From Elusimicrobiota bacterium (GTDB taxonomy: Bacteria > CG03 > SLGR01): a stretch of DNA of 59,455 bases. The notes under the pieces were generated by a model. It saw nothing but the letters and a program-made list of their open reading frames with translations, did not search any database and was not told where the DNA came from. Below are positions 1 through 8,762 of the stretch, piece after piece. The position numbers were made by a program, and so were the translations under genes. Within the stretch, counting starts at the first letter, position 1. Each line of letters starts with the position of its first letter. The stretch lies in NCBI GenBank assembly GCA_003553445.1, contig PWEK01000065.1, positions 1 through 59,455 of the forward strand, written 5' to 3'.

Positions 1-662
1 CCTTCATGGGAAGCGGCATCTTCCACTGCCTCGCTTATTGCTATTCCTAACGAGCCCGGTGAATCCGGATTTTCTTTAAGTATGTTTCTGCCGGCTTCAG
101 TTTTATCTGTGGGAGAAGGATAGCAATCCGCGCCCCATGTCTTCATAAGTATTTTCCTGTATGGCTTCTGATTATAAGATACCCTTACCATATAGACCCT
201 GCACTTCATTCCCAGCAGCCGGGTTGCAAACGCCAGCGCGCTGCCCCACTGTCCAGCGCCTGTTTCCGTAGCCAGGGTATTTATACCCTCTACTTTATTA
301 TAGTACGCCTGGGCAACAGCTGTGTTGGGTTTATGGGAGCCCGGCGGAGACACGCTTTCATCTTTATAGTATATTCTGGCGGGTGTCCCCAGTTCTTTTT
401 CCAGGCGGTATGCCCTTCTTAAGGGTGTAGGCCGCCACAATCTGTAAATTTCCAGAACTTCATCCGGAATTTGAAACCATCTTTTCTGGCTTATCTCCTG
501 TTTTATGAGCTCCATCGGAAATATAGCCGACAGATCTTCAGGGCCTATTGGGGTCCCGTCAGGTTTCAACGGCGGCGGCAGTTTTGTTATCAGATCAGGC
601 TGTACATTATACCATCGCCGGGGTATCTCACTTTCCGAAAGCGTTATTTTATAATCGTTCAT
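1..662 (-). CDS. trpB: TrpB2-type tryptophan synthase beta chain (3' part beyond the window)
   Basis: The enzyme uses PLP to condense indole with serine to give tryptophan. The visible 220 N-terminal residues fit the TrpB2 branch rather than classical TrpB: they open with [19 protein letters not shown] and carry [24 protein letters not shown] and the PLP-lysine motif GSHKPNTA, followed by [13 protein letters not shown]. The start is the ATG at 662, with a strong GGAGG about 9 nt upstream. No trpA is seen nearby, and TrpB2 proteins are often encoded apart from trpA and may act alone as an indole salvage enzyme. The C-terminal half runs off the left edge, so intactness cannot be judged. Confidence 0.93.
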   Translation of the reverse strand, partial: MNDYKITLSESEIPRRWYNVQPDLITKLPPPLKPDGTPIGPEDLSAIFPMELIKQEISQKRWFQIPDEVLEIYRLWRPTPLRRAYRLEKELGTPARIYYKDESVSPPGSHKPNTAVAQAYYNKVEGINTLATETGAGQWGSALAFATRLLGMKCRVYMVRVSYNQKPYRKILMKTWGADCYPSPTDKTEAGRNILKENPDSPGSLGIAISEAVEDAASHE

Positions 663-702
663 TTACCTATTCCTCCCTGTTTTTTCTCTTTCTACCTTTT
701 TA

Positions 703-731
703 ATTATATTCAATGCCTTAGACTTACGCAA
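703..731 (-). promoter_or_regulatory. Sigma70-type promoter of trpB
   Basis: On the minus strand a TTGCGT -35 (726-731) is separated by 17 nt from a perfect TATAAT -10 (703-708). The predicted start of transcription is about 35 nt upstream of the trpB ATG, leaving room for the observed GGAGG ribosome-binding site. The -35 matches only three of six consensus bases. Confidence 0.6.
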
Positions 732-813
732 CCTGATCGTTAAAAGATATTAAAGCGGCAGCGCATCCCATCCGAATAATTTCCTGATTATATCTCTGTG
801 ACAACCGGCATAT

Positions 814-1530
814 TCAATACCCGGCAAACTCCTCCCCGGTTACCCTTTCGTTTAAAACTCCAAGATTCTTTACCACCTGGTTCTTCATAGCGTAATTAAA
901 GGCCGGCGGGCCCACGACGTAATAGTGTTTTACGGATGGATTTTCAACGTAGCGCTCAATCATTTCACTGTTTATATAGCCGGTTTCTCCCTCAAATTCC
1001 TCACCGGCGCCTTCTGTTATCGTATTTATCAACTTAAGAGGCCCTATTCTTTTCTGCATTTCAAATAATTCCTCCCCGAAAACGATTCTGCCAACAGTTC
1101 TGTTAGAATAAAAAAGGAACATCTCGGGACTTTTATCTCTTTCCAAAAGATATTCCAGCATGCTCATTACGGGCGTAATGCCAATTCCTCCTGCTAAAAA
1201 ACATATATCCTTTCCTGCTGAAGAATCAAGAACAAAACTTCCATAAGGCCCAACAATCTCTATTTCCCTGCCCTCCTCAAGCGAATCAAGGGCGGATTTG
1301 TACTCGGAGCCGCTTATTATAGTGGTCATTCTTACATATGACTTAAGGGGAGAAGAAGAGAAGGAAAAGGGTTTTGAGTACTTCTTTCCGTCCACTGAAA
1401 AGTTGAAGAATCCATACTGTCCCGCCTTAAAACTGAATTTCTCTACAGGAGAAAAATAAAAGCTCTTAACCGACGGGACCTCCTCTGCTTTTCTCTTTAA
1501 TAACGCTTTCACTTTGTTTTCTTCCACCAT
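814..1530 (-). CDS. FAD/NAD(P)-binding oxidoreductase of the ferredoxin reductase family
   Basis: About 238 residues. The N-terminal half is an FAD-binding beta barrel with FKAGQYGFF and the flavin motif KPFSFSS near residue 55. The C-terminal half is an NAD(P)-binding Rossmann fold with LAGGIGITPVMSML near residue 113 and YVVGPPAFN near the end. No 2Fe-2S cysteine cluster is present, so it is neither a PyrK-type subunit nor a fused reductase; an external electron partner must be assumed and is not visible. The open frame continues upstream to 1584, but ATG 1530 is preferred because GGAGAG lies 6-7 nt upstream and the extra residues do not fit the fold. The physiological substrate is unknown. 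Confidence 0.8.
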   Translation of the reverse strand: MVEENKVKALLKRKAEEVPSVKSFYFSPVEKFSFKAGQYGFFNFSVDGKKYSKPFSFSSSPLKSYVRMTTIISGSEYKSALDSLEEGREIEIVGPYGSFVLDSSAGKDICFLAGGIGITPVMSMLEYLLERDKSPEMFLFYSNRTVGRIVFGEELFEMQKRIGPLKLINTITEGAGEEFEGETGYINSEMIERYVENPSVKHYYVVGPPAFNYAMKNQVVKNLGVLNERVTGEEFAGY

Positions 1531-1687
1531 GATTAATCTCTCCGCCTCAAACCGGTTTCTTCTCTTAGCGCTGATTACCAACACTTTACTCAGGGTTTAT
1601 TAATAACAAAAGCCCTAAAGTGACATAAATTCCACAAGGTTGAACCTTTCCTTATTAAACCCAGCCGCTTTATCGGGGCCTGTGATA

Positions 1688-2086
1688 TTAAAGCTCAGTC
1701 CTTCTTTTTAGTTTAGAGCCCAGTATCTCCTTTACCGTAGGTATCAGGTCATCTCCGATATCCGTTTTCTCAAGAAAGGCCGAAGTTCTTCTCTTGAGCC
1801 AGTCTTCCACATCGGTCTGCCCTACCCCGGCGGTATAAAGTATAACCGGCACTGTACTCATTTCTTTGCTGTTTTCCATTTCCTTTATAACCTCGGCCCC
1901 TGATATACTGGGCATTGTATAGTCCAGTATTAAAAGATCTACGTTTACATCTTTTAATATATTCAGGGCTTCTCTGCCGGTGGAGGCTTCCAGAAAGATC
2001 ACCTCAAAGGGAGTAAAACATGCTTTTACAATAAGCCGCACAGAAGCCGAATCATCCACCAGCAGTATTGTGCTTTTTCCACTCAA
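1688..2086 (-). CDS. Single-domain response regulator (receiver only)
   Basis: A 132-residue CheY-like receiver with nothing else attached. The acidic pair is in LLVDDSAS, the phospho-acceptor aspartate in LLILDYTMPSISG, the switch threonine in VILYTAG and the conserved lysine in FLEKTD, so all catalytic positions are present. The start appears to be a TTG at 2086, with AAGGG about 11 nt upstream; no better ATG precedes the first beta strand. No histidine kinase is encoded in the window, so it probably works as a phosphorelay or diffusible partner of a kinase elsewhere. It sits 55 nt downstream of the aldolase gene and may be cotranscribed. Confidence 0.85.
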   Translation of the reverse strand: MSGKSTILLVDDSASVRLIVKACFTPFEVIFLEASTGREALNILKDVNVDLLILDYTMPSISGAEVIKEMENSKEMSTVPVILYTAGVGQTDVEDWLKRRTSAFLEKTDIGDDLIPTVKEILGSKLKRRTEL

Positions 2087-2141
2087 ATCAAATAATACCC
2101 TTTTTTTCTGCAGGGAATCTTCCCTGCCCCTTATTTAAGAC

Positions 2142-3137
2142 TCAGGCCTTGTCAGCTGAACCTAAGACATTAATTATCTTGTGTTTATAGAGTTCTTTTA
2201 ATGACTCTCTTGCCGGCCCAAGGTATTTTCTGGGATCAAAAACCTCCGGCTTTTCAGAGAGAACCTCCCTCACTGCAGCTGTCATTGCCAGCCGGCCGTC
2301 CGAATCAATATTAATCTTGCAGACCGCCGATTTTGCGGCTTTACGCAGCTGATCTTCGGGAATCCCCACGGCGTCTTTTATACTACCGCCATACTTGTTT
2401 ATTATATCGACAAGGTTCTTTGGAACCGAGGAAGAGCCGTGCAGAACTATTGGAAACCCCGGCAGTCTTTCTTCAATCTCATGAAGTATTTCAAACTTAA
2501 GCGGAGGCGGCACGAATATACCCTCTTCATTTTTAGTGCACTGCTCGGGTTTGAACTTGTTGGCTCCATGCGATGTGCCAATAGAAATAGCCAGTGAATC
2601 CACCCCGGTTTTACTTACAAAATCCTGAACCTCCTCAGGCCTCGTATATGTTGACTTTTCCGCTACTACATCATCCTCAATCCCGGCAAGAACACCGAGT
2701 TCACCTTCAACCGATACATCATGCCGGCGGGCATACTCCACAACCTTTGCAGTAATTTCAACATTCTTCTCGTAGGGATGATGTGAGCCGTCTATCATAA
2801 CCGACGAAAAACCAAGGTCAATACAGCTCTTGCACAATTCAAAAGTATCTCCGTGATCAAGGTTTAACGCTATCGGTATATCTCCTCCAAGCTCCTTTGA
2901 ATATTCTACAGCGCCCTCCGCCATATACCTTAAAAGCGTCTGGTTTGCATACTTCCTGGCCCCGGAAGATACCTGCAGTATTACAGGGGAGGAGGTTTCA
3001 ACACAGGCCATTATAATTGCCTGAAGCTGCTCCATATTATTGAAATTGTACGCCGGAATGGCATACCCTCCGGATACCGCTTTCTTGAACAAATCCTTAG
3101 TATTCACCAACCCTATTTCTCTGTAGTTAATCTTCAT
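2142..3137 (-). CDS. fba: Class II fructose-1,6-bisphosphate aldolase
   Basis: This is the zinc-dependent aldolase that interconverts fructose 1,6-bisphosphate with dihydroxyacetone phosphate and glyceraldehyde 3-phosphate. Diagnostic segments appear in order: PAYNFNNMEQ, the zinc/catalytic NLDHGD, SVMIDGSHHPYEKN, VEGELGVLAG, AISIGTSHG and VLHGSSS. At 331 residues it is close to the longer class IIB form, with a KYLGPARESL segment near the C terminus that matches the family. It provides the central glycolytic step alongside the PPDK encoded at 8763. Cotranscription with tyrS, the HIT gene and the Mth938 gene upstream is likely from spacing and shared strand. Confidence 0.95.
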   Translation of the reverse strand: MKINYREIGLVNTKDLFKKAVSGGYAIPAYNFNNMEQLQAIIMACVETSSPVILQVSSGARKYANQTLLRYMAEGAVEYSKELGGDIPIALNLDHGDTFELCKSCIDLGFSSVMIDGSHHPYEKNVEITAKVVEYARRHDVSVEGELGVLAGIEDDVVAEKSTYTRPEEVQDFVSKTGVDSLAISIGTSHGANKFKPEQCTKNEEGIFVPPPLKFEILHEIEERLPGFPIVLHGSSSVPKNLVDIINKYGGSIKDAVGIPEDQLRKAAKSAVCKINIDSDGRLAMTAAVREVLSEKPEVFDPRKYLGPARESLKELYKHKIINVLGSADKA

Positions 3138-3202
3138 TTCAGTTCTCCTTTCTTTAATAACTTCCTTTATCGTATAACTACTAACACTTCACTCCGTTTA
3201 AA

Positions 3203-3547
3203 TCAGCACGTAAGATGCAGCCCGCAGGCAGCGGATCTTTCCTTTGACATCAGGTTGAATTTTTTAACCGCCTGCCCGGTATCAAGCTTAATTAACTCTA
3301 TCTTGAGCTTTTCGCATCTCTTCTTTACTTCAGTTTCCACTTTCATTTTTCCGTTTACACCAGTTCCCGCTATAAAAACATCTATAGACTCATAAGAATC
3401 CCAGATTTTTTTTAAATCTTTTTCCTGTAAATAATGTCCCTTCTCACGCCGCCAGTTTAAAATGTCTCCGGGGGTTATAAGAATATCATTTTTAAACTCC
3501 CTGCCTTCAACAACAACTCTGCCGAAAGAGAACTCTTCTATGCTCAT
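3203..3547 (-). CDS. Mth938-like (DUF498) domain protein
   Basis: A 114-residue protein with the compact alpha/beta fold of the Mth938/NDUFAF3 family: SFGRVVVEGREFKNDILI, then DVFIAGTGVNGKM, then ELIKLDTGQAVKKFNLM, matching the usual 'GTG' turn and the 'T..A...N' segment. Molecular function is unknown in bacteria; the mitochondrial relative is a complex I assembly factor. It begins 2 nt after the HIT gene ends and so belongs to the tyrS-HIT-Mth938 operon. The C terminus ends in two cysteines, an unremarkable variation. Confidence 0.8.
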   Translation of the reverse strand: MSIEEFSFGRVVVEGREFKNDILITPGDILNWRREKGHYLQEKDLKKIWDSYESIDVFIAGTGVNGKMKVETEVKKRCEKLKIELIKLDTGQAVKKFNLMSKERSAACGLHLTC

Positions 3548-3549
3548 CT

Positions 3550-4029
3550 TTAAAATGAGAGCTTTTTGTATGCGGAATCAAGCGATTCCGGGATAACTTT
3601 TACCCCGCTCTGCACAGGCATGAAATTCGTATCCCCATCCCAGCGTGGAACGATATGGACATGTATATGCCCGTCGAAACCCGCGCCGGCCGGGCGGCCC
3701 TGGTTTATGCCTATATTGAATCCGTGCGCCCCCATTTTTTTTCTTATTCTGCCTGTAAGCCTCTGAACCAGGCCCATCATTTCACAAAAAACCTTTTCGG
3801 GTATTTCAGTTATGTCCCCGGAGTGCATATAAGGGGCAACCATTGTGTGCCCGTTATTGTAGGGATAGATATTTAAAAGAGCGTAACAGTTTTTTTCACG
3901 GTGGATTATATAATTTTCTTTATCTTTCTCCTGCTGTGGTTTCTCGCAAAAAATACAGTCCATGTCATCGGACTCTGTTACATATTTAACTCTCCAGGGA
4001 GCCCATAATATGTTTTTTTTCCTGCTCAC
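3550..4029 (-). CDS. HIT family nucleotide hydrolase/phosphorylase (Ap4A-type)
   Basis: The histidine triad signature HIHVHIVPRW near residue 122 provides the catalytic histidines that cleave phosphoanhydride bonds in dinucleoside polyphosphates or nucleotide conjugates. The opening ILWAPWRVKYV and the CIFCEK zinc-type pair are typical of the Ap4A phosphorylase-like subgroup, as is NIYPYNNGHTMVAPYMH. At 159 residues it is the normal size. The gene overlaps the end of tyrS by 4 nt, implying translational coupling. The link is biochemically sensible, because aminoacyl-tRNA synthetases make Ap4A as a by-product, but the actual substrate cannot be read from sequence. Confidence 0.88.
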   Translation of the reverse strand: MSRKKNILWAPWRVKYVTESDDMDCIFCEKPQQEKDKENYIIHREKNCYALLNIYPYNNGHTMVAPYMHSGDITEIPEKVFCEMMGLVQRLTGRIRKKMGAHGFNIGINQGRPAGAGFDGHIHVHIVPRWDGDTNFMPVQSGVKVIPESLDSAYKKLSF

Positions 4030-5198
4030 TTCCTGATAACCTTAAGAAATTTTCTCTTTCCTACTCTGACTACAGCCCCGGACTTAGGTTTAAGAACAAG
4101 GTTAAAATCCCGGACTTTATCACCATCAACTGTAACGGCTCCCTGCTTTATCAGGCGTTTTATCCGGCTTTTTGAATCAACAAGGCCGCTCTCATAGATA
4201 ACATCCGTTATTTTTGCGGGTTTCTCCATAAAGAACTCCGGCATATCCTCCGGCAACTGCCCTTCTGAAAAAACCTTTTCAAAATTCAAAAACGCTTTTT
4301 CAGCCTCCTCTCTACCGTGAAATCTGCTAACTATTCTCATGGCAAGCTTCTTTTTTGCCTCCATGGGATGCCCCTCCTTAACTTTATCTATATTATCCTG
4401 GGTCAGCAGGGTGTAATATCTATACATAAGTTCGTCAGAAATGGACATCACCTTCCCAAAAATTTCCTCAGGAGGCTCATCAATGCCTATATGATTTCCA
4501 TAGCTTTTAGACATTTTCTTCACACCGTCGGTGCCTTCCAGAAGCGGCATGGTCATTATTGCCTGCGGTTTCTGCCCGCTTGTTTTTTGAAAATCCCTCC
4601 CAACAAGAAGGTTAAATTTCTGATCTGTGCCTCCTATCTCCACATCAGATTCCACCACAACGGAATCATATCCCTGAAGCAAGGGATATAAAAACTCCGA
4701 AACCGCCAGGGGATCTCCTTTTTTATATCGCTCGCTGAAATCATTTCTTTCAAGCATTTTTGCAACGGTGTAGTTAGAAGCCAGTTTTATCAGCCCCTCC
4801 GAGCCCATTTCATTCAGCCAGCGGGAGTTTCTCACAATTTCAAGGTTCTCCCAATCCAGTATTTTGAATATCTGATGTTCGTAAGTCTTGAGGCACTCCT
4901 CTATTTCTTCTTTGGACATGGGGCGCCTTTCTTTTGTCCTTCCTGACGGATCCCCTATCATAGCAGTAAAATCGCCGATTATAAAGACGACGACATGACC
5001 TAAATCCTGAAACTGCCTCAGCTTCTGCATAACCACCGTATGGCCCAGATGAAGGTTTGGTGATGTGGGGTCAGCGCCGAACTTAATTTTGAGCTTTTTT
5101 CCTGACTCTATCTTCTCCTTAAGCTCGGATTCCCCGATTATTTCCGCGGCTCCGCGATTTATCAGCTCCCACTGTTTTTTCTTGCTTATTTTACTCAT
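4026..5198 (-). CDS. tyrS: Tyrosyl-tRNA synthetase
   Basis: A class I aminoacyl-tRNA synthetase of 390 residues. The HIGH motif appears as HLGHT near residue 52 and the KMSKS loop as KKMSKSYG near residue 230; GGTDQKFNLLVGRD is the family's tyrosine/AMP region. The C terminus holds an S4 RNA-binding domain (SRIKRLIKQGAVTVDG). This matches the shorter TyrRS type found in many Gram-negatives. The start ATG at 5198 has GGAG about 9 nt upstream. The gene is divergent from the PBP gene, with a 151-nt shared intergenic region. Confidence 0.96.
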   Translation of the reverse strand: MSKISKKKQWELINRGAAEIIGESELKEKIESGKKLKIKFGADPTSPNLHLGHTVVMQKLRQFQDLGHVVVFIIGDFTAMIGDPSGRTKERRPMSKEEIEECLKTYEHQIFKILDWENLEIVRNSRWLNEMGSEGLIKLASNYTVAKMLERNDFSERYKKGDPLAVSEFLYPLLQGYDSVVVESDVEIGGTDQKFNLLVGRDFQKTSGQKPQAIMTMPLLEGTDGVKKMSKSYGNHIGIDEPPEEIFGKVMSISDELMYRYYTLLTQDNIDKVKEGHPMEAKKKLAMRIVSRFHGREEAEKAFLNFEKVFSEGQLPEDMPEFFMEKPAKITDVIYESGLVDSKSRIKRLIKQGAVTVDGDKVRDFNLVLKPKSGAVVRVGKRKFLKVIRK

Positions 5199-5235
5199 TT
5201 TTTTTTATTCTCCGTAAGATTCCTTTCAGGTGTTA

Positions 5236-5264
5236 AGTTTAATAAAAATCCCCGGCTTAATCAA
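5236..5264 (-). promoter_or_regulatory. Probable promoter of tyrS
   Basis: TTGATT (5259-5264) and TAAACT (5236-5241) on the minus strand are 17 nt apart, each matching four consensus positions. The leader to the tyrS ATG would be about 30 nt and contains GGAG. No T-box-like leader is visible. Confidence 0.4.
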
Positions 5265-5311
5265 GATTCGCATAACTGTTGTAGAACAATTTAATTAAAG
5301 CGGAAGCGATG

Positions 5312-5339
5312 TTGATATTGCGGATATTATAATTATAAT
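5312..5339 (+). promoter_or_regulatory. Promoter of the class A PBP gene, abutting its start codon
   Basis: TTGATA (5312-5317), 16 nt, then a perfect TATAAT (5334-5339). A second TATAAT lies at 5328-5333 but is too close to the -35. Transcription from the first pair would start near 5346, only about 4 nt before the ATG at 5350, and no Shine-Dalgarno sequence precedes that ATG. Confidence 0.55.
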
Positions 5340-5349
5340 TAATTATATA

Positions 5350-7533
5350 ATGAGAAGAAAAAAAATTATATTATTACCTGTTGTTTTAATTACAGCTTCG
5401 GCAGCTGTAATATGGGGGTATTCTACACTTCTTTCCTTCGCAGAGGGGCTCCCTTCCACGGAATCGCTGGCAAGGTATCGTCCGGATGTTACAACAAAAA
5501 TATACGACAGAAACGGGGTTCTTATAGATGAGCTTTTCTGGGAAAGACGGGCTCTGGTGCCCTTAAATCAAATACCGGTTGACCTTCAGAATGCCGTCCT
5601 GGCAATCGAAGATACAAACTTTTTTAACCACTGGGGGATGGACATGGGTGGTGTTGTCAGGGCATTTATAAGAAACATCCGGGAAGGACATATTGTGCAG
5701 GGAGGAAGCACCATAACCCAGCAGCTTGCCAAGGTGATGTTTCTTACGCCCGAGAGAACAATTACAAGGAAGATCAGGGAACTTATACTTGCCATTCATA
5801 TAGAGAGGGAGTATTCAAAGCAGGAAATACTCCAGTTTTACTTAAACCAGATTTATTTTGGAGAAGGAGCCTACGGCGTGGAAGCGGCAGCAAGGGTATA
5901 TTTCAACAAGTCGGTAAATGAATTAAACCTGGCTGAATCCGCTCTTCTGGCAGGGCTTCCCAGGGCTCCCAACAACTACTCCCCTCAGAAAAATATCATA
6001 CGGGCCTACAGAAGGCGTTCGGTGGTCCTCAGAAGAATGAGAGACCTGGGATTCATAACAGAAGAAGAGGAGATCAGGGCCAACAGCCACCGGCTGCCTG
6101 TGCGCACTTACGCCCGGGAGACAAGGCCGGGCTCATATTTTGTCGAGCATATAAGGCGCAAACTTCTCCCCAGATTCGGAGCACAGAAGCTATACCGTGG
6201 AGGGCTCAGAATACATACGACCCTGGATATGAATATGCAGATAGCCGCTGAAAAAAGCATTGAAGCCCATTTAAGCTCTTTTGATGAAAGAAAAAAGAGG
6301 GAGATTCTTAAAGAAAAAATGGAGGAAAAAGATATAGAAGACCCCGATAAAATAGAAATTTCCACATCAACTTTCCAGGAGGTTCAGGGGACTCTTGTTT
6401 CCATAGACCCCAGAAGCGGTCATATAAGAGCTATGGTTGGAGGCCGCGACTTTGAAAAATCTGAGTTTAACAGGGCAACGCAGGCCCGCAGACAGAGCGG
6501 TTCGGCATTCAAGCCATTTATATTTACAGCCGCCATAGATGAAGGATATACCCCTGCATCAATACTCAAAGACGAACCCAGGGTGTATTACAACGACGGA
6601 AGAAGATGGTGTCTTCTTGAAAACACCACCGATTATGCAAACCTCGGCATAAGTTTTGATTTGATTGATGAGTTTGAGGAAGAAGATGAAGAAGACAACG
6701 ACGAAGAGAGGGAAGAAACCGAAGAAGAGAAAGAATTAAGAAAAAGGGTTCAGGCCCTTGAGAGATTAAAAAACAGGCTCTGGGCTCCCAGAAACTACTA
6801 TCCCACTTCCCGGGGCGAAATAACATTAAGAACCACCCTGGTAAACTCCATAAACCGATCAACCGTGGACCTGCTTGACCAGATAAGGCCTGTGACAGCC
6901 AAATTCTACGCAAGAAAGATGGGGATAAGAAGCCGTATGCCGCAGTCGCTTTCGCTGGCGCTTGGAAGCGGAGAACTTATTCCACTTGAAATAACCGCCG
7001 CCTACGGCGTTTACGCAAATGACGGAATAAGGACCGAGCCGTACTCTATTACAAGGGTTGAGGATTATGCCGGAAACACCATCATTGAAAACAGGACACG
7101 TGAAAAACAGGTGCTTTCCCCCCAGACAAACTTTATAATGGTAAACCTGCTTAAACAGGCATGCGAGTATGGAACCGGTATACATACAAGGCGCCTGAAC
7201 AGGCCTCACGGAGGCAAAACCGGAACAACAGATAATTTTTCAGATGCCTGGTTTGCCGGGTTTACTCCAAACCTTGTTACAACCGTCTGGGTAGGATATG
7301 ATGACCGCAGTTCTCTGGGCGAGGGCCAGGCAGGCGGGGTTTTAGCTGCGCCTATCTGGACAACCTATAAACAAAGGGCCCTGGCCCATACACCTGTAAT
7401 TGATTTTCCCGTACCCGATGACATTATTTTTGTAAACTTTGACCCCGACACCGGCAAACTTGCATCCGAATTCGCAGAAAACTCTATTCTGCAGCCTTTT
7501 ATCAGAGGTACGGAACCGAGAGAGTATTTTTAA
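5350..7533 (+). CDS. mrcA: Class A penicillin-binding protein 1A (transglycosylase/transpeptidase)
   Basis: It builds peptidoglycan in the periplasm and is anchored by one N-terminal membrane helix (about residues 6-28). The glycosyltransferase domain (GT51) shows EDTNFFNHWG with catalytic E87 and GGSTITQQLAK at 118-128. The transpeptidase domain shows S385-A-F-K388, S500-I-N502 and K623-T-G-T. At 727 residues it is typical. An unusual strongly acidic, coiled-coil-like insert (about residues 440-475, mostly E and D) sits inside the transpeptidase domain between the SxxK and SxN motifs. The likely mRNA is nearly leaderless. The DUF2148 and nth genes follow closely and are probably cotranscribed. 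Confidence 0.94.
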   Translation: MRRKKIILLPVVLITASAAVIWGYSTLLSFAEGLPSTESLARYRPDVTTKIYDRNGVLIDELFWERRALVPLNQIPVDLQNAVLAIEDTNFFNHWGMDMGGVVRAFIRNIREGHIVQGGSTITQQLAKVMFLTPERTITRKIRELILAIHIEREYSKQEILQFYLNQIYFGEGAYGVEAAARVYFNKSVNELNLAESALLAGLPRAPNNYSPQKNIIRAYRRRSVVLRRMRDLGFITEEEEIRANSHRLPVRTYARETRPGSYFVEHIRRKLLPRFGAQKLYRGGLRIHTTLDMNMQIAAEKSIEAHLSSFDERKKREILKEKMEEKDIEDPDKIEISTSTFQEVQGTLVSIDPRSGHIRAMVGGRDFEKSEFNRATQARRQSGSAFKPFIFTAAIDEGYTPASILKDEPRVYYNDGRRWCLLENTTDYANLGISFDLIDEFEEEDEEDNDEEREETEEEKELRKRVQALERLKNRLWAPRNYYPTSRGEITLRTTLVNSINRSTVDLLDQIRPVTAKFYARKMGIRSRMPQSLSLALGSGELIPLEITAAYGVYANDGIRTEPYSITRVEDYAGNTIIENRTREKQVLSPQTNFIMVNLLKQACEYGTGIHTRRLNRPHGGKTGTTDNFSDAWFAGFTPNLVTTVWVGYDDRSSLGEGQAGGVLAAPIWTTYKQRALAHTPVIDFPVPDDIIFVNFDPDTGKLASEFAENSILQPFIRGTEPREYF

Positions 7534-7544
7534 AGGAGAGTTAA

Positions 7545-8063
7545 ATGAACGAGATAGAAAAAGCAGTAATTAACATATCGGAAATGATGGCGCTGGCGGC
7601 CAAAACCGCACCCAAAGCAAGGGGTGAGGATAACCTTGTCATTAAGGTCTTTAAAGAAAACGAACTGGATAAACTCGCAGACCAGATGGAAACAACCGGA
7701 AAATCGACCAAAAGGCCGGATACTTTCAAGCGCGACGCTTCTTCGGTAAGGAAGTCTTTTTCAGCGTTAGTTATAGGAACACGATACTCCACATTGAACC
7801 TTGATTGCGGGTTCTGCGGCCACCCCACTTGCGAATCCGCCAAAAGTAAAGACATCACCTGCGCCTATAACTCGGGAGACCTGGGAATAGCGGTAGGTTC
7901 CGCCTGCGGTATAGCTTCAGATTTTCATGTGGATAACAGAATAATGTATACCCTCGGGTACACGGTTGTAAAAAATGGCCTCATGGGAGATGATATTCGC
8001 ATGGCTCTGGGCATTCCCCTTTCGGCAACATCCAAAAACCCTTATTTTGACCGTAAGCCTTAA
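7545..8063 (+). CDS. DUF2148 ferredoxin-like protein
   Basis: A 172-residue protein of the DUF2148 family, whose members carry a cysteine cluster thought to bind an iron-sulfur centre. The key segment is LDCGFCGHPTCES near residue 86, followed by cysteines in ITCAYNSGDLGIAVGSACG. The remainder (AAKTAPKARGEDNL near the start, GIPLSATSKNPYFDR at the end) is characteristic of the family. The function is not known. It lies 11 nt after the PBP gene with a clear AAAGGAGAG ribosome-binding site and is followed 22 nt later by nth, itself an iron-sulfur protein. Confidence 0.82.
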   Translation: MNEIEKAVINISEMMALAAKTAPKARGEDNLVIKVFKENELDKLADQMETTGKSTKRPDTFKRDASSVRKSFSALVIGTRYSTLNLDCGFCGHPTCESAKSKDITCAYNSGDLGIAVGSACGIASDFHVDNRIMYTLGYTVVKNGLMGDDIRMALGIPLSATSKNPYFDRKP

Positions 8064-8085
8064 AACCTGAACCCTTTATAAACGA

Positions 8086-8721
8086 ATGAAAAAAACCGAA
8101 GAGATATTTTGCAGGCTCAAAAAGGAGTATCCGGATTCGCGCACTGCCTTAAATTTTTCAAACAGCTGGCAGCTTCTTGTAGCCACCATCCTTTCTGCAC
8201 AGTGCACAGACGAAAGGGTAAATAAGACCACAGCCGTGCTCTTCAAAGATCACCCCGAACTTGAAGATTACATAGAAATGAATTTTGAAGACCTTGCAGA
8301 ACATATAAAATCCTGCGGTTTCTATAGAAACAAGGCCCGCAGCATTTTAGGCAGCGCAAAAAAAATAAAGGAAGATTTCAACGGGAAAATCCCTAAGAAC
8401 ATCAAAGACCTTACCAGACTTCCGGGCGTGGCAAGAAAAACCGCTAATGTTGTTCTGGGTGGCGCATATGGCATTTCGGAAGGAATAGCCGTAGATACCC
8501 ATGTTAAAAGACTTTCCTTCAGGCTTGGCCTGAGCAAAAGCAAAAACCCCAATGTTATTGAAAAGGATTTAATGAAGCAGCTGCCTAAGGAGTGCTGGAT
8601 AAAATCCACATACCTTTTAATTGAACACGGAAGAAATATATGTAAAGCGTCGCGGCCTTTCTGTTCAAACTGTATTTTAGAGGATATCTGTCCTGCAGAC
8701 GCAGTCACTAAAAAGCGCTGA
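8086..8721 (+). CDS. nth: Endonuclease III (DNA glycosylase/AP lyase)
   Basis: Base-excision repair enzyme that removes oxidised pyrimidines and nicks abasic sites. The helix-hairpin-helix LPGVARKTANVVLG contains catalytic K118, and VDTHV contains catalytic D137. The iron-sulfur loop is intact: cysteines at 186, 193, 196 and 202 with the standard C-x6-C-x2-C-x5-C spacing. Its 211 residues are the usual length. Downstream it converges on ppdK with only 41 nt between stop codons and no obvious terminator. Confidence 0.96.
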   Translation: MKKTEEIFCRLKKEYPDSRTALNFSNSWQLLVATILSAQCTDERVNKTTAVLFKDHPELEDYIEMNFEDLAEHIKSCGFYRNKARSILGSAKKIKEDFNGKIPKNIKDLTRLPGVARKTANVVLGGAYGISEGIAVDTHVKRLSFRLGLSKSKNPNVIEKDLMKQLPKECWIKSTYLLIEHGRNICKASRPFCSNCILEDICPADAVTKKR

Positions 8722-8762
8722 CTTTACACTTTTTCAGATAACAGAATTTATAGCTCTCGCTT

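Noticed and set aside
5199-5349. T-box leader upstream of tyrS (also checked at hisS, glyQ, cysS and aspS)
   Set aside because: No T-box bulge sequence, specifier stem or leader terminator could be seen, and the predicted leaders are too short.
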